Program-made: the position numbers and the translations under genes
Source of the DNA: Streptomyces cirratus
GTDB lineage: Bacteria > Actinomycetota > Actinomycetes > Streptomycetales > Streptomycetaceae
DNA length: 64,000 nucleotides
Direction: 5' to 3'
Assembly (NCBI RefSeq): GCF_014650775.1
Contig: NZ_BMVP01000003.1
Span: forward strand, 434,001-498,000
Notes under the pieces: model-generated
What the model was told of the DNA's origin: nothing
Seen by the model: the letters and a program-made list of their open reading frames with translations, nothing else
Databases searched by the model: none
Part shown: piece by piece, positions 1-8,634 of the stretch
Numbering within the stretch: position 1 is the first letter of the stretch
How the letters are laid out: the number at the start of each line of letters is the position of its first letter

Positions 1-160
1 CTGTGGCAACAAGCCCTCACTATAAGAGAATTGTTGATCAGTTTGGAAAGTTCTTGGTAAGAGTTACGCTGTGTAATGGCCAATTAAGGCACTTCTCATG
101 CGTTTTCTGTGGAATCCCCGGCTGCTCCCGGACGATCATCACATTGCGGCCATGGCATCC

Positions 161-172
161 TGTGACGTCACA
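161..172. promoter_or_regulatory. 12-bp perfect palindrome upstream of the ATP-grasp pair
   Basis: TGTGACGTCACA is perfectly self-complementary and lies about 49 bases before the chosen start of the first ATP-grasp gene. The preceding 120 bases are far more AT-rich than the rest of the window, which fits a promoter region. A homodimeric regulator could bind here. I cannot name it: the half-sites are closer together than in the usual Crp operator. Confidence 0.35.
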
Positions 173-220
173 ACTCGCCGGGCGGGATCGGCGGACGTCC
201 GGAAAATATGGGGAAGGTCC

Positions 221-1120
221 ATGAGGCTCTGCTTCCTGGTGGAGGAGCACTACCGCCACGACGGCATGCCGAACGAGGTGATCCGGCAACTGGGCGCGTG
301 GGGGCACCAGGTGGACGTGCTGCGGCCGGGCGGCTCGCTGCTGCGCATGACGGACCTGGTACGGGCCGGGGTACACGACGCCTGGGTGCTCAAGACGGTG
401 TCCGGCGGCCCCGGGCTGACCCTGCTCGAAGCGGCCGCCGCGACCGGGATGACCACCGTCAACGACGCCCGGTCGATCCGCGGCGTACGGGACAAGGCGC
501 TGGCCGCCGCCATCGGGCGCGCCCGGGGCCTCCCGCTGCCGCCGACGTACGCCGTGGCGCGCCCCGAGCTGCTCGCGGAGATCCCGGCGTCCGAGTACCC
601 GCTGGTCGTCAAGCCCGCGGACGGCAGCTCCGGGCGGGCGGTGCACCTGGTGGCCTCCCCCGACCGGCTCGCCGCGCTGCTGCCCCGGCTGGCCGGCGAG
701 GGCATGCTCATCGCCCAGCCGTACGTGCCCAACTCCGGTACCGACATCAAGGTGTACTGCGTCGGCGGGGAACTGTTCGCCACCGAACGCTGCTCCCCCC
801 TGCACCCGGAGCGCTCGGTGCGCGAACGCCGGGTGCCGCTCCCGGCCGAGGTGGCCGCGATCGCCGCGCAGGTCGGCGTGGTGTACGGGCTGGACCTGTA
901 CGGACTGGACGTACTGCTGGGCCCCGACGGGCCGGTGGTGGTGGACGTGAACGACTTCCCGAGCTTCCGTCAGGTGCCCGAGGCCGCGGCCCGCGTGGCC
1001 CGGGCCGTGCTGGACCTGTCCCGTGCCGGCGGCGTGGGGCCGTGCCCGCCGCCGCGGCCGACGGCGCTCCAGGTGTCGATCCCGGCGCAGGTCGCGGCCC
1101 GGGCGGGTGACGGCGCGTGA
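221..1120 (+). CDS. RimK-like ATP-grasp ligase, first of a pair
   Basis: A 299-residue protein with an N-terminal pre-ATP-grasp region and an ATP-grasp fold. The sequence YPLVVKPADGSSGR supplies the ATP-binding lysine and flexible loop, and VVDVNDFPSF is the metal-binding Asp/Asn segment near the C-terminus. Family members join a carboxylate to an amine or thiol through an acyl phosphate. RimK and LysX are the nearest well-known types, but the substrate cannot be read here. The ATG at 221 is preferred over upstream in-frame starts because GGGGAAGG lies just before it and homology-like sequence (MRLCFLVEEHY) begins there. The stop overlaps the GTG of the next ATP-grasp gene, so the two are probably translated together. 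Confidence 0.8.
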   Translation: MRLCFLVEEHYRHDGMPNEVIRQLGAWGHQVDVLRPGGSLLRMTDLVRAGVHDAWVLKTVSGGPGLTLLEAAAATGMTTVNDARSIRGVRDKALAAAIGRARGLPLPPTYAVARPELLAEIPASEYPLVVKPADGSSGRAVHLVASPDRLAALLPRLAGEGMLIAQPYVPNSGTDIKVYCVGGELFATERCSPLHPERSVRERRVPLPAEVAAIAAQVGVVYGLDLYGLDVLLGPDGPVVVDVNDFPSFRQVPEAAARVARAVLDLSRAGGVGPCPPPRPTALQVSIPAQVAARAGDGA

Positions 1121-1923
1121 GGGTCGGCCTGATCACCCCGGACGCCGGGCACCCCCTGCTGGCGGGGGCGGCCGCCGCGCTCTCCCCCGCGCACGAGGTG
1201 GTGGTGCTGGATCCGCGGGACGAGCAGGCGGTGGCGGCCCGGGCGCGGGCCGACGTGTACCTCCTCAAGGCCCGGGACCCCCGGGCGCTGGAACTGGCGC
1301 GGGCACTGGAGCGCCGGGGCGCACCGGTGGTGAACACCGCGGCGGCCACGGAGCGCTGCCAGGACCGCAGGGGCATGGCGGAGCTGGCCCGCCGGGCCGG
1401 GCTGCCGTTCGCGGCGACCACGGCCTTCGCTTCCCTGGACCGGCTGGCCGGGCAGGCCGGCGACGGCCCGGGGCTGCCGGGGCTGCCCTGGCCCGTGGTG
1501 GTCAAGAGCCGCCGCAGCCGCAAGGGCGACCTGGTCGCGCGGGTCGACGACGCGGAGCGGCTGCGGCAGCTGTCGGCGGGGTGGGGCGAGGAGCCGGTGG
1601 TCGTGCAGGCCTTCGCCCCCAACAACGGCTGGGACCACAAGCTGTACGCGATCGGCGACCGCGTCTTCGCGGGGCTGCGTCGCTCGGAGATGGCCCAGGG
1701 CGACCCGGAACCCGCCCAGCCCTGGACCGAACCACCGGCCCGCTGGACGGAGCTGACGCTCCGCGTGGGCGAGGTGTTCGCGCTGGACGTCTACGGGGTC
1801 GACATCATCGACACCGGCGACGGCGCCCCGCTGATCGTGGACGTCAACGCCTTTCCGGGCCTGCGGGGCCGCCCCGGCGCCCCGGAGGCCCTGGCGGCCC
1901 TCGCCCTGCGCCGGGCCGGGTGA
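1117..1923 (+). CDS. RimK-like ATP-grasp ligase, second of a pair
   Basis: A 268-residue ATP-grasp protein starting at a GTG that overlaps the previous stop by four bases (GTGA). Motifs match its partner: WPVVVKSRRSRKGD for the nucleotide-binding lysine and loop, FAPNNGWDHKLYAIGDRVFAG in the central sheet, and LIVDVNAFPGLRG for the metal site. It is clearly paralogous to the upstream gene but shorter and diverged. The overlap suggests a heterodimer or two sequential ligations on one small molecule or peptide. No short precursor-peptide gene or transporter is visible beside the pair inside the window, so a graspetide-type RiPP role is not supported. Confidence 0.78.
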   Translation: MRVGLITPDAGHPLLAGAAAALSPAHEVVVLDPRDEQAVAARARADVYLLKARDPRALELARALERRGAPVVNTAAATERCQDRRGMAELARRAGLPFAATTAFASLDRLAGQAGDGPGLPGLPWPVVVKSRRSRKGDLVARVDDAERLRQLSAGWGEEPVVVQAFAPNNGWDHKLYAIGDRVFAGLRRSEMAQGDPEPAQPWTEPPARWTELTLRVGEVFALDVYGVDIIDTGDGAPLIVDVNAFPGLRGRPGAPEALAALALRRAG

Positions 1924-2025
1924 CGCACGGGCCACCGCCGCGCCCCCCGGGGCACCGGTCCGGCACCGGGCCACCGGCCGGCCATCAGGCCGCCCGGGGC
2001 ACCGCCGGGGGCTTGCGGGGTTCCG

Positions 2026-3129
2026 CTACGCCACGCCGGACAGGGGCCGGGCGCTCCTCGCCTTCCGGCGCCTGGCCGCGCGGAGCACGAGGACCAGGGC
2101 GATGGCCGCGACCGCCGCTCCCGCCACCGTGAGGAGCCAGGCGGGGACACCGCCGACGGTCATGAGTTCGTCGCGGTAGACGGCCCGCCGGTAGGGGGTG
2201 TCCTTGGCCGTGGCGCGCAGTTCGTGGTCGCCGTCGATGCGGGCCGGCTCCGGGAACTCCTGCTCGATCGCCGTCAGGAACACCGGCTCGGCGGAGCCGG
2301 TGAGTTCCGCCACGGGGCCCTGCGGGGTGACGGTCCCGGCGAAGGCCACCTTCGGCGCGGCTCCGCCGATCGGGGAGAGCGGCTCCATCCGGTGCGCTGC
2401 GAGGACGTACAGCCCGAGCGACTGAGGGGTCTTGGCCATGCGGGAGAGCCGCATCGGGTAGACGAGCCGGTCACTGTCGAAGCGGATCCGCAGCGGGTCG
2501 AGGTCTCCGCCCAGGGCCTTCGTCCGGTCCCGGGGCGCGAGGCGGACGGCGACGTACTCCCACTTCTGGTCGACGTAGGGCCTCAGTTCGGCGGACAGGC
2601 GGTCCGGCATCTTGAAGCCGTTGGTCTCCAGCCACCGCTTCAAGGCGTCGGGGTCGGTGGCGGTCAGCCGGGCGACATCGAAGTCGCCGAGCTGTTCGCG
2701 GCCGACGACTCCCACGGACGGGGCGCCCGCGCCGGGCATCGCGGCGCCCACCCCGTCACCGGAACCCGAGGAGAAGGGCCAGTCCGCGTCGCGCGGCCAG
2801 AAGTAACCACGGGTCCTGCGCTCGGGCACGGTGAGCCGGCCGAGGTCGGTGAACAGCTCCGCCTTGCCCAGTTCGACCGTGGCGCGGCCGGGCACCGGCA
2901 TGATCCAGGCCGCCTTCTTCGCGTCCCCGTCGACCCTGAACCGCATCACGATCTGTTCGTTCCGGCCGTCCCAGCGCACGACGGAGGTCTCCCGCTGCAC
3001 GCCGATGCGGGAGAAACCGTCGGGGACCATCGCTCCGCAGCCGCACGCGTACGCCGGGCTGACGAGGGACCCCAGCTGAGTCGCGAGCAGCGCGAACAGC
3101 AAGGTCAGGACTCTTCGTCTCGTCTTCAC
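2026..3129 (-). CDS. DUF2330 membrane-anchored secreted protein
   Basis: About 367 residues. A positively charged signal peptide (MKTRRRVLTLLFALLATQ...) is followed by the Cys-rich start ACGCGAMVP typical of DUF2330 proteins, a long extracytoplasmic domain, and one C-terminal membrane helix (AWLLTVAGAAVAAIALVLVL) ending in a basic cytoplasmic tail. The protein should be anchored with its bulk outside the cell; family function is unknown. I chose the GTG at 3129 because it gives a normal signal peptide. An ATG at 3165 would add 12 residues, and neither start has a strong ribosome site. Confidence 0.72.
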   Translation of the reverse strand: MKTRRRVLTLLFALLATQLGSLVSPAYACGCGAMVPDGFSRIGVQRETSVVRWDGRNEQIVMRFRVDGDAKKAAWIMPVPGRATVELGKAELFTDLGRLTVPERRTRGYFWPRDADWPFSSGSGDGVGAAMPGAGAPSVGVVGREQLGDFDVARLTATDPDALKRWLETNGFKMPDRLSAELRPYVDQKWEYVAVRLAPRDRTKALGGDLDPLRIRFDSDRLVYPMRLSRMAKTPQSLGLYVLAAHRMEPLSPIGGAAPKVAFAGTVTPQGPVAELTGSAEPVFLTAIEQEFPEPARIDGDHELRATAKDTPYRRAVYRDELMTVGGVPAWLLTVAGAAVAAIALVLVLRAARRRKARSARPLSGVA

Positions 3130-3217
3130 GTTCCACACGGCGTCTGGGACGAACCGCCACCGCATCCGGTTCCGCGCCCTCTGGTCCGGCCGCGTGGCGG
3201 GATCTCATAATTGCGCC

Positions 3218-3697
3218 ATGAGACGGACGGACAAGCCGCTGCGCAGCCCGCTGGTACCCGAGGCGGTGGAGGCCGAGATCGCACGGCACGACTGGGAGTC
3301 CATCCCGTGCGGCTGCGGGCGCGGCGCCGGTCATCTGGAGGACATGCTGTGGGACGCGGCCGAAGGTCATCCGGCCGCCTTCCACGCCCTGGCGGGGCAC
3401 GTCTTCACGCCGACCGCGCTCCAGCCGCCCGCGCCGGCGGCGTGCGGTGTGCTGATGGCCGTATGGGCGGCGGGCCCGCCCCGGGAGAGCACCCGCGAAG
3501 CCCTGCTGTGGACGCTGCTCGCCCTGCTGGGTACGCAGGACGACGGCAGCTCCCACGAGGCCGGCCTGTACGGGCAGTGCGCCGCCTTCATCCGCACCGC
3601 CCTGCCCGCGCTGCGCCGCGAGGCCGCGACGGCTCCCGGCTCGGTGACGGGCGCGTACGCGAAGGGCGTCGTGGAGATCCTCGACCTGTGCGCGTAG
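3218..3697 (+). CDS. Hypothetical protein
   Basis: A 159-residue cytoplasmic protein without signal peptide or membrane helix. It contains a conspicuous IPCGCGRGAGH segment near residue 30 (two cysteines and a histidine) and is otherwise Ala/Leu-rich helical. It is divergent from the DUF2330 gene and ends 18 bases before the convergent HAD gene. The ATG at 3218 is preferred over a GTG eight codons upstream, since the extra residues look non-coding. I do not recognise the family. Confidence 0.6.
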   Translation: MRRTDKPLRSPLVPEAVEAEIARHDWESIPCGCGRGAGHLEDMLWDAAEGHPAAFHALAGHVFTPTALQPPAPAACGVLMAVWAAGPPRESTREALLWTLLALLGTQDDGSSHEAGLYGQCAAFIRTALPALRREAATAPGSVTGAYAKGVVEILDLCA

Positions 3698-3715
3698 CGG
3701 CGCCCGGGCGGCCGC

Positions 3716-4381
3716 TCAGGCCGGAAGACGCCGGGTCACGCACTCGCGCAGGACGTCCACGGTGACGTCCTCCAGGGTGCGGGCGAAGGTGCGCGCCGGT
3801 GAGCGCGGTACCGGCAGCAGGGACGGCACCACCAGGACCGCGCAGCCGGCGGCCTCCCCCGAGGCAGCGCCGTCCGGGGAGTCCTCCACGGCGACGCAGC
3901 CGGCCGGGTCGGCGCCGAGCCGTTCGGCGGCCGCCCGGTAGGGGTCCGGGTGCGGCTTCGTCAGCGCCGTGTCGTCGGCGGAGACGGTGAGGGCGAACGG
4001 TACCCCGGCCAGGGGGCCTTCGAGCACCGCGTCCACGACCAGCCGGGGGGAGGCGCTGACCAGGGCGAAGGGGACTCCGCCGGCCTCGAGGGCGCTCAGC
4101 AGCCGCCGTGCTCCCGGGCGCGGCGGCGCCCCGGCCCGCACCCGGCGCAGGAAGCCCTCGGTGAGCGCGGCGCCCACCTCTTCGGCGTCACCCGCACCGC
4201 AGACCCGTACGAGGTGCGCGGCGGTGTCCTCCACCGCCCGGCCGACGACCTCCGGCGCGTCGGCGTCCCCGAGCCGGTGGCCGAGGCCGGCGGCGGTCTC
4301 CTCGGTGGTCTCCCACCACAGCACTTCGGTGTCGACGAGGGTGCCGTCCATGTCGAACAGGACCGCGGCGAGGGCGCTCAT
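3716..4381 (-). CDS. HAD-superfamily hydrolase (beta-phosphoglucomutase-like)
   Basis: A 221-residue HAD phosphatase or mutase. Motif I is FDMDGTLVDTE with nucleophile Asp10 and acid/base Asp12; motif II is the Ser of VSASPR; motif III the Lys of TKPHPDPY; motif IV the acidic VAVEDSPDG. The Glu after DGTLVDT and the helical cap are typical of the beta-PGM/GPH group. Its ATG overlaps the stop of the ABC ATPase gene (ATGA), making it the last gene of the transporter operon. This suggests it dephosphorylates the imported compound or a product of it, but the motif pattern alone does not identify the substrate. Confidence 0.85.
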   Translation of the reverse strand: MSALAAVLFDMDGTLVDTEVLWWETTEETAAGLGHRLGDADAPEVVGRAVEDTAAHLVRVCGAGDAEEVGAALTEGFLRRVRAGAPPRPGARRLLSALEAGGVPFALVSASPRLVVDAVLEGPLAGVPFALTVSADDTALTKPHPDPYRAAAERLGADPAGCVAVEDSPDGAASGEAAGCAVLVVPSLLPVPRSPARTFARTLEDVTVDVLRECVTRRLPA

Positions 4382-5481
4382 GCGGCGCTCGCGACGACGA
4401 GCACGGGCCGCTCGGCCAGGCCGACGGCCGCCCGTGCCCCGGGCACCAGGTCCCCGGCGGTGCGCGAGGGCAGGTCCGCCTTGACCGGGCCGGCGCCCGG
4501 CAGGTCGAGGTGGAGCCGGGTGACGGCGCCGAAGAAGGAGGCGGAGACGACGGTGGCCGCGCCGTCCGCATCGGCGGTCGCGGTGACGTTCTCGGGCCGC
4601 ACCAGCACCTCCACGTCCCCTCCGGCGGGCACGGGGCCGTCCACGGGCAGCCGTGCGCCCAGCACCTCCACCGTCCCGGAGCCGGTGAGCCGGCCCGGCA
4701 GCCGGTTCATGGTGCCGACGAACTCGGCGACGAACGCGGTCGCGGGCCGCTCGTACAGCTCGGCGGGGGCGGCGCACTGCTCCAGCTTCCCGGCGTTCAG
4801 CACGGCGACCCGGTCGGCCATCGACAGGGCCTCCTCCTGGTCGTGCGTGACGAACACGGTGGTGATGCCGAGCGACAGCTGCAGGCGGCGGATCTCCTCG
4901 CGCAGGTTCGCCCGTACCTTGGCGTCCAGGGCCGACAGCGGCTCGTCGAGCAGCAGCACGCGCGGACGCAGGGCCAGGGCGCGGGCGAGCGCGACGCGCT
5001 GCTGTTGGCCGCCCGACATCTGGTGCGGGTAGCGGTCGCCGTGGTCGGGCAGGCCGACGAGGTCGAGGAGTTCGGCGGCCCGCTCGTGGCGCTGTGCCGC
5101 GCCCACCTTGCGCACGCGCAGGCCGAAGGCGACGTTGTCGCGGGCGCTGAGGTTGGGGAAGAGGCTGTACGACTGGAAGACCATCCCGGCGTCACGGCGG
5201 TTGGCCGGTACCGCGGTGATGTCCTGACCGTCGAGCAGGACTTCGCCCGCGTCGGGCTGCTCGAATCCGGCGACGACGCGCAGCGCGGTGGTCTTGCCGC
5301 AGCCGGACGGGCCGAGCAGGGCGACGAGTTCGCCGGGTTCGATCGTCAGGTCCAGTCCGTCGAGGGCGACGGTGGAGCCGAACGTCCGGCGCAGGCCGCG
5401 GAATTCGAGGCGCGCGCCCGCGGGGGCGCCCCCGGCCGTCGTGCCCGCCGGCTTCCGGGAGGCGGGAAGGGTGGTGGACAT
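4378..5481 (-). CDS. ABC importer ATP-binding protein (Fe3+/polyamine/aminoethylphosphonate type)
   Basis: A 367-residue ABC ATPase. Walker A is GPSGCGKTT, the Q-loop VFQSYSLFPN, the signature MSGGQQQR, Walker B VLLLDEPLSALD, and the switch His is in VTHDQEEA. A C-terminal extension of about 120 residues resembles the TOBE regulatory domain of FbpC/PotA/PhnT-type ATPases. The ATG at 5481 begins MSTTLPASRK. The gene follows the second permease by five bases and overlaps the HAD gene. It energises the import system whose other parts are encoded just upstream. Confidence 0.9.
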   Translation of the reverse strand: MSTTLPASRKPAGTTAGGAPAGARLEFRGLRRTFGSTVALDGLDLTIEPGELVALLGPSGCGKTTALRVVAGFEQPDAGEVLLDGQDITAVPANRRDAGMVFQSYSLFPNLSARDNVAFGLRVRKVGAAQRHERAAELLDLVGLPDHGDRYPHQMSGGQQQRVALARALALRPRVLLLDEPLSALDAKVRANLREEIRRLQLSLGITTVFVTHDQEEALSMADRVAVLNAGKLEQCAAPAELYERPATAFVAEFVGTMNRLPGRLTGSGTVEVLGARLPVDGPVPAGGDVEVLVRPENVTATADADGAATVVSASFFGAVTRLHLDLPGAGPVKADLPSRTAGDLVPGARAAVGLAERPVLVVASAA

Positions 5482-5486
5482 GGGGG

Positions 5487-6413
5487 TCAGGACTCCTTGC
5501 GGGAGGTGGTGACGGGTGCGGAAGCCGCCGCGGAGGGACTGGTTCCGGCACGTGAGAGGAGGAGCAGCAGCAGCCAGGTGATCAGGAGGCTGAGGATGGA
5601 GACGGCCACCGACATCCGGGCCTGGGCACCCGAGATGGAGACGATCCACACCGCGAAGGGACGGAAGCCCAGGAGGGAGGCGATGGTGAACTCGCCCAGC
5701 ACCAGCGCCAGGGTGAGGAAGGCGGCTCCGGCGAGCGAGCCCCGCAGGTTGGGCAGCAGGACGCGCAGGACGACGTACGGCCAGCTCGCGCCGCAGCTGC
5801 GGGCCGCCTCCACGAGGGTGGGGACGTCGATGGCGCGCAGACCCGCGTCGAGGGAGCGGTAGACGAACGGCAGCGCCAGCACCGTGTACGCGAGGACCAG
5901 GACGAGGGGGAACCGCTCGTTCTGGACGGCGATGAAGGTCTGGTAGAGCGGTGTCCGCGAAAGGTGCTCGGGCCCCCAGCGCAGCACGGTGGTGATGCCG
6001 GTGACCAGGGCGATGGGCGGCACCACCAGCGGCAGCATGCACATCACCTCCACGACGGGACGCAGCTTCGGCGAGCCGATCCGCACGGCGACCAGGGCGG
6101 GTACGGCGAGCAGCAGCGAGAGCGCGATGGTGGCGGCGGCCAGCCCCAGGGAGAGCAGCAGGCTCTCGGTGAAGCCGTCGGCGCCGAGCAGCTCGGTGTA
6201 CGCCTCGAAGCTGATGCCCCGGCCGGGCACGTGCACGGTGAAGACGAAGGAGGCGACCAGCGGGAGGAGGAAGTACGCGCCCGCGAGCGCGAGTACGGCT
6301 CCGCGCCAGACGCGGGGGCGCGGGCGGCGGCCGGCGCGGGGCGCGGCGGCCCGGGGCGCCGGGACGGCCTCGGGTACGTCCGTCTCCGGCACGGTCGGGG
6401 TCATCGCAGCCAT
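5487..6413 (-). CDS. ABC importer permease, second subunit
   Basis: A 308-residue inner-membrane protein with about six hydrophobic helices after a Pro/Ala/Arg-rich cytoplasmic start. The segment EAARSCGASWPYVVLRVLLPNLRGSLAG is the EAA loop that docks on the ATPase. It ends in a Ser/Ala-rich tail. GGAG lies seven bases before the ATG at 6413; the ATG at 6404 (ATGA overlap with the previous gene) is an alternative that drops three residues. It pairs with the permease encoded immediately upstream to form the channel. Confidence 0.88.
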   Translation of the reverse strand: MAAMTPTVPETDVPEAVPAPRAAAPRAGRRPRPRVWRGAVLALAGAYFLLPLVASFVFTVHVPGRGISFEAYTELLGADGFTESLLLSLGLAAATIALSLLLAVPALVAVRIGSPKLRPVVEVMCMLPLVVPPIALVTGITTVLRWGPEHLSRTPLYQTFIAVQNERFPLVLVLAYTVLALPFVYRSLDAGLRAIDVPTLVEAARSCGASWPYVVLRVLLPNLRGSLAGAAFLTLALVLGEFTIASLLGFRPFAVWIVSISGAQARMSVAVSILSLLITWLLLLLLSRAGTSPSAAASAPVTTSRKES

Positions 6414-7300
6414 CGGGCGCTCCGTCGCTGGAGGGGCAGGTAGACCGCCATGACCAGGCCGGCGATCAGGATCATGTCGAGGCCGAGGGCGAGCGCCACG
6501 TTCTCCTGGCCGGTGAGGACGTTGCCCGACAGGGCGTCGGCGATCTTCAAGGTGACCAGCGGTACGGACCCGCCGACGAGCGCGGCGGCCGTGGCGTGCG
6601 CGGCGAACGCGGTGCCGAAGAGCAGGACGAACCCGCCGAGCAGCGAGGGCGTGAGCACGGGCAGGCCGACGTGGCGCCAGAACTGCCACCCGCTCGCCCC
6701 GCTGTTCTGGGCGGCCTCGCGCCACTGCGGGCGCAGCCCGTCCAGCGCCGGGGCTGTGACGAGCACCATCAGCGGGGTCAGGAAGTACAGGTAGACCACG
6801 GTCAGGCCGGTGAAGGAGTACAGGTTCCAGCCGAGGCCCGTCAGGTCGGCGAGCTGGGTGACGACCCCGGAGATGCCGACGGTCGCGATGAACGCGAACG
6901 CGAGCGGGACGCCGCCGAAGTTGGCGAGCACGCCCGAGGCGGTGAGGGTGGCGCCGCGCAGGGCGGCGGAGCGGGAGGTGACCACGGCCTGGGCGATGAG
7001 GACACCGAGCACTCCGCCGGTCAGTGCGGTGAGGGCGGAGAGCTGGACGCTGCCGATCAGGGAGCCGAGGTAGGGCCCCTGGAGGGAGCGCGCCAGGTGC
7101 TCGCCGGTCAGCCGGGTGGCCCCGGTCGCACTGTCGGTGCTGGTGACGGCGCCGAAGGCGATGGCGCCGAGCGGGATGCCGAAGCAGAGCCCGGTGAAGG
7201 CGAGGAGCGGGAGGGCGGCGAGCCAGGTGCGCGGGCCGCGCCGCCGGCGGCGGTCGCCGCCGGCGGTCCCGATCGCTTGGGTGGGGGTGGGGGCGGACAT
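6401..7300 (-). CDS. ABC importer permease, first subunit
   Basis: A 299-residue membrane protein with about six transmembrane helices and the EAA-type loop REAAQNSGASGWQFWRHVGLPVL. It starts at ATG 7300, which shares its A with the stop of the binding-protein gene (TGATG), and overlaps the second permease gene by 13 bases. Such tight coupling is usual for subunits made in fixed ratio. Confidence 0.88.
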   Translation of the reverse strand: MSAPTPTQAIGTAGGDRRRRRGPRTWLAALPLLAFTGLCFGIPLGAIAFGAVTSTDSATGATRLTGEHLARSLQGPYLGSLIGSVQLSALTALTGGVLGVLIAQAVVTSRSAALRGATLTASGVLANFGGVPLAFAFIATVGISGVVTQLADLTGLGWNLYSFTGLTVVYLYFLTPLMVLVTAPALDGLRPQWREAAQNSGASGWQFWRHVGLPVLTPSLLGGFVLLFGTAFAAHATAAALVGGSVPLVTLKIADALSGNVLTGQENVALALGLDMILIAGLVMAVYLPLQRRSARWLR

Positions 7301-8469
7301 CAGGAGAGGGCCTTGTCCCACTTCTCGGCGAGGGTGGCCTTGGCCTTGTCGAGTTCGGTGGAGGCGGGGAAGTTCGGGGTGCCCTGTACCTGCGGGAGCT
7401 TGGTGACGGCGTCCTTGTCGACGGTGCCGTCCTGGGTCATGACCGGCAGGAGCACCGGGCGGGCGTGGCCCTTGAGCCACAGGTTCTGGCCCTCGGTGCT
7501 GTAGAGGAACTCCATCCACAGGCGGGCGGCGGCCGGGTTCGGGGCGTCCTTGTTGATGGCCTGGGAGTAGTACTGGGCGTAGACGCCGTCGGCGGGGACG
7601 GCGACCTTCCAATCGACGCCCTTGCCCTTGAACTGCTCGGCGTAGCCGGCGTTCAGGTAGTCCCAGTCGATGGAGATGGGCGTCTCGCCCTTCTCGACGG
7701 TGGCCGGGGTGGACTCGACCGGGATGAAGTTCCCGCTCTTGCGGAGCTGCCCGAAGAAGTCGATGCCCGGCTGGATGTCGCCGAAGGAGCCCTTGTTGGC
7801 GAGGGCGGCCGCGTAGACGCCGCCGAAGGCCGAACCGGACTTGGTCGGGTTGCCGTTGAGGGCGACCTTGCCCTTGTACTCGGGCTTGAGCAGGTCGGCG
7901 AAGGTCTGCGGGCAGGTGGGGATCTTGGCGGCGTCGCAACCGATCGAGACGTAGCCGCCGTAGTCGTTGTACCAGCGGCCGTCGGCGTCCTTCTGGGACC
8001 CGGGGATCTTGTCCCAGGCGGTGACCTTGTACGGGGCGAAGAGGTTCTCGGTCGCGCCGCTGCGGGCGAAGGCGATGCCGAGGTCCAGGACGTCGGGGGC
8101 GCGCTTTTGTCCCTTGCGGGACTTGACCGCGGCGATCTCGTCGGCGCTGGAGGCGTCCGGGTTCTCGCTGCTGACCTTGATCTTCGGGTACTTGGCCTGG
8201 AAGGCCTTGAGCATCTCGCCGTAGTTCGCCCAGTCGGCGGGCAGCGCGATCACGTTGAGCTGGCCCTCCTTCTCGGCGGCGGCGACGAGGCCTTCCAGAC
8301 CCGCGAAATCGGCGACCGAGGTGGCCGCGCCCGGCTGGACCTTGCCCTTGGCGTCGCCGGTGGCACCGGCGGGCTGCTGGTCGGGGGCGGCACCACACGC
8401 GCTGAGCGTGGTGAGGACGGCGGCGCCGAGCAGGACGGCCGCACCGCGACGGGCGGAGGAACTGAGCAC
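7300..8469 (-). CDS. ABC importer substrate-binding lipoprotein
   Basis: A 389-residue extracellular solute-binding protein. It has a lipoprotein signal peptide with lipobox LSAC, so it should be lipid-anchored outside the membrane. The mature part (EKEGQLNVIALPADWANYGE...) resembles the AfuA/PotD/PhnS group. GTG start at 8469 with GGGAGAG just upstream. It is the first gene of a five-gene operon (binding protein, permease, permease, ATPase, HAD hydrolase). The family carries iron, polyamines, thiamine or 2-aminoethylphosphonate. The attached phosphatase and GntR/UTRA regulator make an organophosphorus substrate the best guess, but this is an inference. Confidence 0.88.
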   Translation of the reverse strand: MLSSSARRGAAVLLGAAVLTTLSACGAAPDQQPAGATGDAKGKVQPGAATSVADFAGLEGLVAAAEKEGQLNVIALPADWANYGEMLKAFQAKYPKIKVSSENPDASSADEIAAVKSRKGQKRAPDVLDLGIAFARSGATENLFAPYKVTAWDKIPGSQKDADGRWYNDYGGYVSIGCDAAKIPTCPQTFADLLKPEYKGKVALNGNPTKSGSAFGGVYAAALANKGSFGDIQPGIDFFGQLRKSGNFIPVESTPATVEKGETPISIDWDYLNAGYAEQFKGKGVDWKVAVPADGVYAQYYSQAINKDAPNPAAARLWMEFLYSTEGQNLWLKGHARPVLLPVMTQDGTVDKDAVTKLPQVQGTPNFPASTELDKAKATLAEKWDKALS

Positions 8470-8504
8470 GGTCTCTCCCAGAGAAAGAACCTGACAGGGG
8501 GTGT

Positions 8505-8520
8505 ACTTGTCTGAACAAGT
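8505..8520. promoter_or_regulatory. GntR/UTRA-type operator candidate
   Basis: ACTTGT and ACAAGT form a perfect 6-bp inverted repeat around CTGA. It lies in the 165-base gap between the divergent binding-protein and GntR genes, 36 bases before the importer start. HutC-subfamily GntR proteins bind short dyads with GT and AC half-sites, and the core GT-C-TG-A-AC resembles that pattern. This is the likely site for repression of the importer operon and autoregulation. Confidence 0.6.
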
Positions 8521-8634
8521 TGACTCCAGTTCGCCCGGGCCCGCTGTACGGACGGTGAACGGGGACTGTCGTGGGAGGCACGGCTTGAGGAAGACGGAGA
8601 TTGACCGGAAGAGGGCGTGACAAGACGGGGTTCA

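Noticed and set aside
1..220. A gene start at 98 in frame with the first ATP-grasp gene
   Set aside because: The added residues are unlike the family, cross the AT-rich promoter region and palindrome, and the ATG at 221 has a better ribosome site.
221..1923. Graspetide RiPP cluster
   Set aside because: No precursor peptide, transporter or methyltransferase is visible beside the ATP-grasp pair inside the window.
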